The notes below the pieces were generated by a model. It was not told the DNA's origin and ran no database searches. It worked only from the letters and a program-made list of their open reading frames with translations. Positions 7,519 through 13,389 of a DNA stretch of 14,913 nucleotides are shown here, in pieces. The translations under genes were made by a program, and so were the position numbers. The stretch lies in NCBI GenBank assembly GCA_902464195.1, contig CABQJB010000028.1:1-14913 (forward strand), written 5' to 3'. Each line of letters starts with the position of its first letter. Position 1 is the stretch's first letter. Origin of the DNA: an uncultured Megasphaera sp. (GTDB taxonomy: Bacteria > Bacillota > Negativicutes > Veillonellales > Megasphaeraceae).

Positions 7519-9180
7519 TTATACTTCCATGATGATCGGCAGGATCATCGGACGGCGCCGTGTCTTTTCATAGAGATAACGGCTCAGCGTATCGCGGACC
7601 TGGGACTTGATGACAGCCCATTCGCGAATATTACCGGCTTCGCAGCGTTCGAGGACAGCGGCGACGCGGTCATGGGCTTCGCGGATTAATTCTTCCGAAT
7701 CGCGGACATAGACGAAACCGCGGGAAACGATATCCGGGCCGGCCAGGGGATGGCTCGTCCCTTTGGCCAGGGTCATGACGACGATGACGACACCTTCCAT
7801 GGCCAGCTGCTGGCGGTCGCGGATGACGATGTTGCCGACATCGCCGACGCCGAGACCGTCGACGAAGACGCGGCCTGCATTGACGTGGCCTGTCTTATGG
7901 CCCGAACGGTTCGAGAATTCAAAGATCTGGCCGTTGTCGCCGATGAGGACGTGGTCCTTGGCAACGCCCATCATGACGGCCAGGTCACCGTGGGTCTTGA
8001 GCATGCGGTATTCGCCGTGGACGGGGATGAAATACTTCGGCTTGATCAGTTCCAGCATGAGCTTCAGTTCTTCCTGGCTGGCATGGCCGGATACGTGGAT
8101 TTTCTTATCCCGGCCGGCGATGACGTTGGCACCGAGGCGCATGAGGTTGTCGATGGTGCGGCCGACGCCGGTTTCATTGCCAGGGATAGGCGTAGCCGAA
8201 ATGATGACCGTATCGCCAGGCATGATGCTGACGCTGCGATGGTTGTTGGAAGCCATGCGCGACAAGCCTGCCATCGGTTCGCCCTGGCTGCCCGTCGTCA
8301 AGATGAGGATCTGGTCATCGGGATAGCGGTTCAATTCATCCGGTTCGATGAGGACGCCTTCGGGAACGTCGAGATAGCCCAGTTCAATGGCAATCTGGAC
8401 GTTGTTGACCATGCTGCGTCCGAGGACGGTGACTTTGCGTTTGAACTGCACTGCCGTATTGATAGCCTGTTGGATACGGGAAATATTCGAGGCGAATGTC
8501 GCCAAAATAATACGGCCTTTTGCAGCGCGGAAAGCTTTGCGGAAAGCATGGCCGACGGTCGTTTCCGATTCGGTGTAGCCCGGCCGTTCGGCATTGGTGC
8601 TGTCCGACATGAGCAGCAGGACGCCGCGGCGGCCTAATTCAGCAAATTTATGGATGTCCATCTGCCGGCCATCGACTGGCGTCAGGTCCATCTTGAAGTC
8701 GCCTGTATGGACGATGGTACCTACGGGAGTCCGGAAATACAGGGCACTGGCATCCGGGATGGAGTGATTCGTATGGATGAAGCCGACCTTCATACAGCCG
8801 ATCTGTACTTCATCGCCATGATGCACTTCGTTCAGTGTATAATTCGTAATGTGGTTTTCTTTCAGTTTCCCTTCGATGAGGCCGCATACGAGCTTAGTCG
8901 CGTATACGGGCACATTTACTTCATTGAGCAAATAGGACAAACCGCCGATATGGTCTTCATGACCATGAGTGATGACGACGGCCCGTACTTTGTCCCGGTT
9001 TTCAATCAAGTAACTCATGTCCGGGATGACGAGGTCGATACCGAACATGTCGTCATCCGGGAAGGCCAGACCGGCGTCGATGACGATGATATCATTTCCG
9101 TACTGGATGACCGTCATATTCTTGCCGATTTCACCTAAACCACCTAAGGGAATTACCATGAGTTTTTCTTTTTTAGCCAA
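7519..9180 (-). CDS. rnj: Ribonuclease J
   Basis: RNase J (553 aa) is a metallo-beta-lactamase/beta-CASP nuclease with 5'-3' exonuclease and endonuclease activity, central to mRNA decay and rRNA maturation in Firmicutes. Zinc ligands are visible in THGHEDH (71-77), the HTNHSIPDA segment (136-144), HTGDFK (158-163) and VHGEY (388-392). The beta-CASP segment contains TTGSQGEPMAGLSRMA (295-310) and HVSGHAS (362-368), and a small C-terminal domain follows. The start is TTG at 9178-9180 (MAKKEK...), chosen because a perfect AGGAGG lies 6 nt upstream and no ATG is in range. It has its own leader of about 120 nt and a candidate promoter at 9304-9332. Whether it is the J1 or J2 type cannot be decided here. 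Confidence 0.96.
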   Translation of the reverse strand: MAKKEKLMVIPLGGLGEIGKNMTVIQYGNDIIVIDAGLAFPDDDMFGIDLVIPDMSYLIENRDKVRAVVITHGHEDHIGGLSYLLNEVNVPVYATKLVCGLIEGKLKENHITNYTLNEVHHGDEVQIGCMKVGFIHTNHSIPDASALYFRTPVGTIVHTGDFKMDLTPVDGRQMDIHKFAELGRRGVLLLMSDSTNAERPGYTESETTVGHAFRKAFRAAKGRIILATFASNISRIQQAINTAVQFKRKVTVLGRSMVNNVQIAIELGYLDVPEGVLIEPDELNRYPDDQILILTTGSQGEPMAGLSRMASNNHRSVSIMPGDTVIISATPIPGNETGVGRTIDNLMRLGANVIAGRDKKIHVSGHASQEELKLMLELIKPKYFIPVHGEYRMLKTHGDLAVMMGVAKDHVLIGDNGQIFEFSNRSGHKTGHVNAGRVFVDGLGVGDVGNIVIRDRQQLAMEGVVIVVMTLAKGTSHPLAGPDIVSRGFVYVRDSEELIREAHDRVAAVLERCEAGNIREWAVIKSQVRDTLSRYLYEKTRRRPMILPIIMEV

Positions 9181-9226
9181 AATATACCTCCTAAAAATAA
9201 ATATAGTTGTATCCGTTCCAACCGGA

Positions 9227-9242
9227 GCCCGGCACGCCAGGC
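9227..9242 (-). other. Hairpin in the rnj 5' leader
   Basis: On the minus strand GCCTGG-CGTG-CCGGGC forms a 6-bp GC stem (one T-G pair) with a tetraloop, about 45 nt upstream of the rnj start codon and in an otherwise AT-rich leader. Its function is unknown. A role in mRNA stability or autoregulation is only a guess. Confidence 0.35.
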
Positions 9243-9303
9243 TGCAGGTCTATCCTATATGAAGATATAACGAACAGTAATGGAATTTTCTTCCTTCCCT
9301 CAT

Positions 9304-9332
9304 ATTTTCCGTTATTTCCGGGACTCTGTCAA
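9304..9332 (-). promoter_or_regulatory. Candidate promoter of rnj
   Basis: On the minus strand a perfect TTGACA (9327-9332) is followed after 17 bp by GAAAAT (9304-9309), which matches four of six -10 positions. The predicted start lies near 9297, giving a leader of about 117 nt. The rest of the 9181-9386 gap shows no gene and no convincing terminator for the upstream operon. Confidence 0.5.
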
Positions 9333-9386
9333 TAATCTATCCTCTTTTTTTGTGAAAACTCGTACCTTTTCATAAAAAATTTACAT

Positions 9387-10238
9387 TTACTTTGCCGATT
9401 TAATAACCTTTTCCGGCACGGTCAGCGTCGTTCCCTGTGGCAGAGCTGTGCAATCGATGGTCAGGCTGACTTCGCTCAACTTGATGAACGACTGGGCTAC
9501 AGCCTTGTCGGCATCGCTGCGGCCATATTCATCGACCAGGGTCAGAGCCAGGCTGCGCAACTGGTCCGTCAAGGGCAGAGAGATGCGGGAAATGCGTTTC
9601 GTCGCCGGGTCGATAGTGACGACCGTCGTCAAGTCGCCGCACTGCTGCAAGCTCTGGAGAACTTTGGCCGTGACGCGGACCTGTTCGTCCGTCATGCCAT
9701 TCTGCTTCCACAAGGCCTGGTCGGCCGGATTGTAGATGCGGGAAGCGTCGAAGACGACGTTATAATCATTGCCGCCGGCAGCGGTGACTTTTTTCACGCC
9801 AGCCAGGACATTGTGATCGCCCGTCAGATAATCGGCCAGGGGCTGGCTATCCTTCAAATCATAGCTCTTCTTCTGCCACGATTTGTCATCGCCCTGGTCA
9901 TTATAGTAGACATCGATTTTCTTGCCGTTCTGCACGGCATAGGCCTTCCCTTCCGGAGCCTTTTGCAAAGTCGTCGCTGCAAAGCCCGTCGTCTTGGCTT
10001 GGGACTGGATAACGAAAGGCCGTTCCTGGACATCGATATTATTGACAATAGCGCCGTCACCGACGAAAGGCATCTTGAGCCCCAGTTTCAGCGTATAGGA
10101 CCCCTGGGGATGGGCTGCCATATTGCGAGCCGCTTCTTCATATGTCGCCTGCGGCGATGCGGCCAATGCCATGCCGCTAATCGATGCAGCTGTCATGACC
10201 AGGCAGCACAGTTTCTTCCAAGAATGTGTTAATTTCAC
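9387..10238 (-). CDS. Secreted protein of unknown function
   Basis: I do not recognise this 283-aa protein. It has a clear Sec signal peptide: basic KLTHSWKK, hydrophobic core about residues 9-24, likely cleavage after ALA (26/27). There is no lipobox, so export to the envelope or outside is expected. The mature part is soluble and beta-rich, with two cysteines (200 and 263) that could form a disulfide. A segment reading VVTIDPATKRISRIS resembles LolA/LppX-like or DUF6612-like secreted domains, but this is weak. A GTG at 10247 is also possible. I chose GTG at 10238 because it overlaps the thiD stop by 4 nt (GTGA) and has an AGGGTGG ribosome binding site about 5 nt upstream. It is the last gene of the arsR-sixA-thiD operon. 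Confidence 0.75.
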   Translation of the reverse strand: MKLTHSWKKLCCLVMTAASISGMALAASPQATYEEAARNMAAHPQGSYTLKLGLKMPFVGDGAIVNNIDVQERPFVIQSQAKTTGFAATTLQKAPEGKAYAVQNGKKIDVYYNDQGDDKSWQKKSYDLKDSQPLADYLTGDHNVLAGVKKVTAAGGNDYNVVFDASRIYNPADQALWKQNGMTDEQVRVTAKVLQSLQQCGDLTTVVTIDPATKRISRISLPLTDQLRSLALTLVDEYGRSDADKAVAQSFIKLSEVSLTIDCTALPQGTTLTVPEKVIKSAK

Positions 10239-11041
10239 TTCGTCCACCCTGCTTTCTTATATAATTCATAAAAATGATGAATCGGGCCATGGCCCTTGCC
10301 AATGGGTTCGGCATGGGCAATGCCTTCAAAGACGTACTCTTTGGCCGCGCCGACTGCGTCTGGCAGGCTCAGGCCATTGGCCAGGTTCGAGGCGATGGCG
10401 CTCGATAAGGAGCAGCCTGTCCCATGGGTACTCGTGCTTTCCAGGCGTTTCCCCTTATAATAATGAAAATCATGGCCGTCGAAGAGGATATCCGTCGCAT
10501 CGGCAATGCGGTGACCGCCTTTGACCAGGACGGCTTTGGCACCCCTGGCGGCGATGGCCTTGGCCGCTTCTTCCATGTCGTGCAGGCTTTCAATGGATTT
10601 CCCTGTCAGCACTTCGGCTTCCGGCAGGTTCGGCGTCAGGACATCGGCCATGGGAAGGAGGACTTCCTTCAGCGTCTGTTCAGCTTCCGGCACCAGCAGG
10701 CGATGGCCGCTGGTAGCGACCATGACCGGATCGATGACGGTATACGGCGGCTGGTATTGTTTCAATTTATCGGCAATGACGCGGATTGTTTCAGGTACAC
10801 TGACCATGCCGATTTTGACGGCATCGACGTCGATATCTTCAAAGACCGCATCGATCTGCGAAGCAATGAGGTCCGGCGTAACGTCCATATAACCGCGCAC
10901 GCCCTGGGTATTCTGGGAAACGACAGCCGTAATGACATTCAAGGCAAAACAGCCGTGGGCACAAAAAGTCTTGCAATCCGCAGCGGCACCGGCTCCGCCA
11001 GAAGGATCCGTCCCGGCAATGGATAATACATGTTTCATCAT
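10235..11041 (-). CDS. thiD: Hydroxymethylpyrimidine/phosphomethylpyrimidine kinase (ThiD family)
   Basis: This ribokinase-fold kinase (268 aa) phosphorylates HMP and HMP-phosphate for thiamine synthesis. The ThiD N-terminal motif SIAGTDPSGGAGAAADCKTF is at residues 7-26. The anion-hole/catalytic motif STHGTGCSLSSAIA is at 204-217 and the C-terminal GKGHGPIHHF at 248-257. A longer reading from TTG at 11056 is possible. I prefer ATG at 11041 because GGAGG lies 8 nt upstream and the TTG would overlap that site. It begins 16 nt after sixA and its stop overlaps the secreted-protein gene. No other thiamine gene and no TPP riboswitch is nearby, so a salvage role is plausible. Some ThiD/PdxK family members also act on pyridoxal, which cannot be excluded here. 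Confidence 0.88.
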   Translation of the reverse strand: MMKHVLSIAGTDPSGGAGAAADCKTFCAHGCFALNVITAVVSQNTQGVRGYMDVTPDLIASQIDAVFEDIDVDAVKIGMVSVPETIRVIADKLKQYQPPYTVIDPVMVATSGHRLLVPEAEQTLKEVLLPMADVLTPNLPEAEVLTGKSIESLHDMEEAAKAIAARGAKAVLVKGGHRIADATDILFDGHDFHYYKGKRLESTSTHGTGCSLSSAIASNLANGLSLPDAVGAAKEYVFEGIAHAEPIGKGHGPIHHFYELYKKAGWTK

Positions 11042-11057
11042 GAGTAAAACCTCCAAT

Positions 11058-11555
11058 TTATTCTTTATAAGAAGGTCCCAAGAATTTCAAGGCCTTCGGA
11101 TGGACATAGAAAAGCAGCGATGCCGAACCGATACGGCCGCCGTGGACGTCGAAGTCGAACAGGGCCATGCTGCCCGTCTTGAAGTCGACCGCCGTCCCCG
11201 TCCAGGCCTGGGCCCAGCGGTCAAGGAAAGGCGAATGGCCGATGATGCATACGACATCAGCAGTTTCCCGGCTCAAAATTTCATCGTATACGGCGACTAA
11301 GTCACCGGACGCGATGGCTTTATGTGTATGGAACTGCTCAATGGGCAGTTTTTTTTCTAAATAAGCTGCTGTCTGGCACGTCCGCACGTAAGGGCTGACC
11401 CACAGGGCCGTTTTCCCCGACGGCCACCATGACGAGGCCCACTTTGCCATGGACGAAGCCTGACTACACCCCTTTTCAGTCAGTTCACGCAGTTTATCCT
11501 GCTGATGCAGATCAAAAGGCTGGGCCTTTCCGTGACGCATTAAGCAAACATACAT
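11058..11555 (-). CDS. SixA-like phosphohistidine phosphatase (histidine phosphatase superfamily)
   Basis: The 165-aa protein is a short branch-1 histidine phosphatase. The catalytic RHG motif is at residues 7-9 (LMRHGKA, nucleophile His8), with the phosphate-binding Arg58 in SPYVRTCQTA and the second histidine His107 in GHSPFLDRW. The compact size and the LTEKG segment after the RHG motif fit SixA, which in E. coli removes phosphate from histidine-phosphotransfer proteins. The partner here is unknown, and small-molecule phosphatase activity is also possible. AAGGGGGAG precedes the ATG by 6 nt. It lies 26 nt after arsR and 16 nt before thiD. Confidence 0.85.
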   Translation of the reverse strand: MYVCLMRHGKAQPFDLHQQDKLRELTEKGCSQASSMAKWASSWWPSGKTALWVSPYVRTCQTAAYLEKKLPIEQFHTHKAIASGDLVAVYDEILSRETADVVCIIGHSPFLDRWAQAWTGTAVDFKTGSMALFDFDVHGGRIGSASLLFYVHPKALKFLGPSYKE

Positions 11556-11581
11556 AAACGACTCCCCCTTTATATGACTTT

Positions 11582-11884
11582 TTATTCGGCAACGTGCTCC
11601 AGGCCGACATCGAGCAGCGTAAAGACATGAGCATCGGCCAGCGAATAGTATACGGTCTTGCCGTCCCGACGGAACTGGACCAGTCGGGCATCGCGCAGGA
11701 TGCGCAGCTGATGGGACACGGCAGACTGCCCCATACCGAGTTCATCGGCAATATCCCGGACGCAGACTTCCTGATTCATGAGGACGCGCAATATGCGCAG
11801 CCGCGTCGGATCGCCGAGGACTTTGAAGACATCTGCCAAAGGCTGGATATATTGTTGTGAAAGTTCCGGTGCTTGTCGTTTCAA
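11582..11884 (-). CDS. ArsR/SmtB-family repressor with a zinc-type alpha-5 site
   Basis: This small dimeric winged-helix repressor (100 aa) has the helix-turn-helix DIADELGMGQSAVSHQLRIL at about residues 44-63 and a wing at FRRDGKTVYYSL. The C-terminal helix carries D84, H86, H97 and E100 (D-x-H-x10-H-x2-E), the same spacing as the alpha-5 zinc ligands of SmtB (D104/H106/H117/E120) and CzrA. The alpha-3 site keeps one cysteine (Cys41), so arsenic or cadmium sensing through ELCVC is unlikely. An open frame extends to 11998. I chose TTG at 11884 because AGGAG lies 8 nt upstream and an extended -10 promoter at 11931-11939 would fall inside the longer version. It is first in the sixA-thiD-secreted protein operon and divergent from the nitroreductase. 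Confidence 0.9.
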   Translation of the reverse strand: MKRQAPELSQQYIQPLADVFKVLGDPTRLRILRVLMNQEVCVRDIADELGMGQSAVSHQLRILRDARLVQFRRDGKTVYYSLADAHVFTLLDVGLEHVAE

Positions 11885-11930
11885 TGCAATCGCTCCTAAT
11901 GCTGTTATCACACTCTGTCTTAATCGTTTT

Positions 11931-11939
11931 ATTATAGCA
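11931..11939 (-). promoter_or_regulatory. Extended -10 promoter of the arsR operon
   Basis: On the minus strand TGC-TATAAT gives a perfect extended -10 element (TATAAT at 11931-11936, TG at 11938-11939). No good -35 is seen, as is common for extended -10 promoters. The predicted start near 11924 gives a 40-nt leader with AGGAG at 11893-11897. An ArsR operator would be expected close by, but I cannot identify a clear one. Confidence 0.65.
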
Positions 11940-12086
11940 CACTTTCCACACATACTGCTAGAGGCGTCAGAAATAAGGGCTGCGCAGGGTAAAGACAATG
12001 TAAGGGAACTATAAAGGAATTATAAAAAGTCCTAAAAAGGCGTGAAATGTCCTGGCAAAAGCCTTTCTTCCAAATCAAAAATACCA

Positions 12087-12092
12087 TATAAT
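12087..12092 (+). promoter_or_regulatory. -10 box of the nitroreductase promoter
   Basis: TATAAT (12087-12092) lies about 38 nt upstream of the ribosome binding site region of the plus-strand nitroreductase, after an AT-rich stretch. The -35 region (TTTCTT at 12064-12069) is a poor match, so the promoter may need an activator or be weak. It is divergent from the arsR promoter, with about 150 bp between the two -10 boxes. Confidence 0.55.
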
Positions 12093-12136
12093 GATAACAA
12101 AATCGCAACAAAATACTTTGCTTAGGAGTGAATATC

Positions 12137-12661
12137 ATGAACGAAACCATCCATACCCTCATCACGCGGCGCAGCGTCCGCAAGTACAAGAAAGCCCAGA
12201 TTTCTGACGAAGATTTATACCTAATCCTGCAGGCCGGCATGAACGCCGCCAGTGGCCACGGCCTGCAGCCCTGTACCATCGTCGTCATCCAGGATACGGA
12301 TACCCTGGCCCGCCTGAGCGCCCTCAACGCCAAAATCATGGGCACGACGAGTGACCCCATGTACGGTGCCCCGACAGTCCTCCTGGTCCTGGCCGACATG
12401 GAAAAATCTCCCAACGCCTGGTCCGACGGCTGTCTCATCCTGGGCAACCTCATGAACGCCGCCGCTTCCCTGCACCTCGGTTCGTGCTGGATCAACCGGG
12501 CTAAAGAAGAATTCGAAACACCTGAAGGAAAAGCCCTCCTCAAAGAATGGGGCCTGCCGGAACACCTCGTCGGCGTCGGCCACTGCATCGTCGGCTACGG
12601 CGACGGCCCGGAACCGGCCGCAGCCCCGCGGAAACCGGATTTCATTAAATTTGTTAAGTAG
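12137..12661 (+). CDS. Nitroreductase-family FMN oxidoreductase
   Basis: This is a short (174 aa) member of the NfnB/FRP nitroreductase superfamily, homodimeric flavoenzymes that reduce nitro compounds, quinones or flavins with NAD(P)H. The FMN-phosphate motif ITRRSVRKY is at residues 9-17, AASGHGLQPC (38-46 region) matches the second FMN-contact segment, and GLPEHLVGVGHCIVGYG (139-155) the third. The central WSDGCLILGNLMNAAASLHLGSCWIN (95-120) is the usual dimer/FMN helix. The substrate cannot be told. ATG 12137 was chosen over GTG 12128 because AGGAG ends at 12128. It is the only plus-strand gene and is divergent from the zinc-type arsR. Its TAG stop merges directly into the repeat island. 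Confidence 0.9.
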   Translation: MNETIHTLITRRSVRKYKKAQISDEDLYLILQAGMNAASGHGLQPCTIVVIQDTDTLARLSALNAKIMGTTSDPMYGAPTVLLVLADMEKSPNAWSDGCLILGNLMNAAASLHLGSCWINRAKEEFETPEGKALLKEWGLPEHLVGVGHCIVGYGDGPEPAAAPRKPDFIKFVK

Positions 12662-12681
12662 GGGCGCCCCGTGGGGCGCCC
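12658..12681 (+). repeat. GGGCGCCC hairpin at the nitroreductase stop codon
   Basis: GGGCGCCC (12662-12669) and GGGCGCCC (12674-12681) pair as an 8-bp all-GC stem with a CGTG loop, starting at the base after the stop codon. No T-run follows, so it is not a standard terminator. The left part, GTAGGGGCGCCCCGTG, nearly repeats GTAGGGGGCGCCACGTG at 12891-12907, suggesting paired borders of one inserted block. Confidence 0.7.
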
Positions 12682-12771
12682 GCAGGCCGCAGACCGCAGT
12701 TCGCAGGCCGCAGTTCGCAGGCCGCAGTTCGCAGTTCGCAGGCCGCAGTTCGCAGTTCGCAGGCCGCAGTT
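12681..12771. repeat. Tandem array of thirteen CGCAGNN heptamers
   Basis: Thirteen uninterrupted 7-bp units run through this stretch, each CGCAG plus a variable pair. The order of the pair is GC, AC, TT, GC, TT, GC, TT, TT, GC, TT, TT, GC, TT. The core is invariant across all units and only the last two bases change. Short open frames across it encode repetitive peptides on both strands but have no ribosome binding site. It is best regarded as a non-coding heptanucleotide satellite. Confidence 0.95.
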
Positions 12772-12775
12772 CGTG

Positions 12776-12826
12776 GCTCTCCTCATAGGAGAGCTGTCAG
12801 CAAAGCTGACTGAGAGGTTGCTTTTT
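12776..12826. repeat. Double-hairpin module ending in a T-run
   Basis: The first hairpin is GCTCTCCT/AGGAGAGC (12776-12794) with loop CAT. It is followed at once by GTCAGC-AAA-GCTGAC (12796-12810), then TGAGAGGTTGC and five Ts (12822-12826). The T-run is 11 nt from the stem, so plus-strand termination is uncertain. The compact two-stem layout looks like a dispersed intergenic repeat, but a genome search would be needed to show that. Confidence 0.6.
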
Positions 12827-12830
12827 CCAA

Positions 12831-12894
12831 CTACGAGAAAAGGGACTACGCATGAAGTTTTATACCATCATGCGTAGTCCCTTTTACGTCGTAG
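12831..12894. terminator. Bidirectional terminator between the nitroreductase and zur
   Basis: A perfect 18-bp inverted repeat (12838-12855 and 12868-12885) with a 12-nt loop is extended by CTACGA/TCGTAG outer arms (12831-12836 and 12889-12894). The stem begins AAAAGGG and ends CCCTTTT, so both strands give a GC stem followed by a U-run. This is the classic form of a terminator shared by converging genes, here the nitroreductase (+) and zur (-). Confidence 0.85.
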
Positions 12895-12911
12895 GGGGCG
12901 CCACGTGCGAG

Positions 12912-12960
12912 CCACTAACCACTAACCACTAACCACTAACCACTAACCACTAACCACTAA
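12912..12960. repeat. Seven exact tandem CCACTAA heptamers
   Basis: Seven identical 7-bp units (CCACTAA; TTAGTGG on the minus strand) occupy 49 bp and end 3 nt before the zur stop codon. They therefore form the start of the zur 3' untranslated region. On the minus strand GG pairs recur every 7 nt, which could in principle allow a weak two-layer G-quadruplex. Copy number is likely to vary through slippage. Confidence 0.97.
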
Positions 12961-12963
12961 CAA

Positions 12964-13389
12964 TTATCTCCCCTTCTTACATTCCGGGCAATAGCCGTAG
13001 AGTTCCAAATTGTGGCCGACGATGTCGAACTGTGTCTTTTGGGCTACTTCTTTTTCATAGTCGCTGAGCGGGCAATGAGCCAGGTCCACGACTTTATGAC
13101 ATTGTAAACAGATGAGCCGGTGTGTATGGCCGGGACGGCGGAGGGAAAAGCCGTATTTTCCTTCATCAGGGAGGAATATCTTTTCTGTCAGTTTACGGTC
13201 TGTAAACATTTCCAGGATACGGTACACCGTGGAAAAATTGACCTTGCAGCCTTGTTCCAACAGGGCCGAATAGACGGTTTCGACGGTCACGACACTGGTT
13301 TCCCGGCTCAGGATTGCCAGGACACCGTTGCGGGCTTTCGTGCTTTTAAGACCGTGTTCGCGTAAACATGCTTTATAATCATCAGTCAT
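12964..13389 (-). CDS. zur: Fur-family metalloregulator, probably Zur
   Basis: This 141-aa Fur-family repressor has an N-terminal winged helix (about 1-80, recognition segment NFSTVYRILEMF at 51-62) and a C-terminal dimerisation/metal domain. The HTHRLICLQC motif (88-97) supplies H88, H90, C94 and C97. A second CxxC, C134 and C137 in GYCPECKKG, completes the structural zinc site. Zur rather than Fur or PerR is inferred from its place as the last gene of znuC-znuB-zur. A longer frame starts at 13425. ATG 13389 is preferred because it overlaps the znuB stop by 4 nt (ATGA) and gives a normal Fur N-terminus. It probably represses its own operon when zinc is sufficient. Confidence 0.88.
   Translation of the reverse strand: MTDDYKACLREHGLKSTKARNGVLAILSRETSVVTVETVYSALLEQGCKVNFSTVYRILEMFTDRKLTEKIFLPDEGKYGFSLRRPGHTHRLICLQCHKVVDLAHCPLSDYEKEVAQKTQFDIVGHNLELYGYCPECKKGR

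Noticed and set aside
9353..9372. TGAAAA/TTTTCA stem after the secreted-protein gene as a terminator
   Set aside because: It is only six A/T-rich pairs, and on the minus strand it is followed by As rather than Ts.
11885..11998. N-terminal extension of the ArsR protein containing CGKC
   Set aside because: The extended -10 promoter lies inside it, and a clear AGGAG site points to the TTG start at 11884, which gives the normal family length.
11903..12099. Shared TGATAACA octamer in the arsR leader (minus strand, 11903-11910) and just after the nitroreductase -10 box (12092-12099) as an ArsR operator
   Set aside because: One shared 8-mer in a gap this size can arise by chance, its position relative to the two promoters differs, and it lacks the dyad of known SmtB/CzrA operators.
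12595..12877. Short open frames with repeated peptides (such as NCGLRTA on the minus strand and RRPQFAV on the plus strand)
   Set aside because: They are produced by the 21-nt periodicity of three heptamers, have no ribosome binding site, and one overlaps the nitroreductase.
12681..12960. Possible CRISPR array
   Set aside because: Units are 7 bp, contiguous and without spacers, and no cas genes are nearby.
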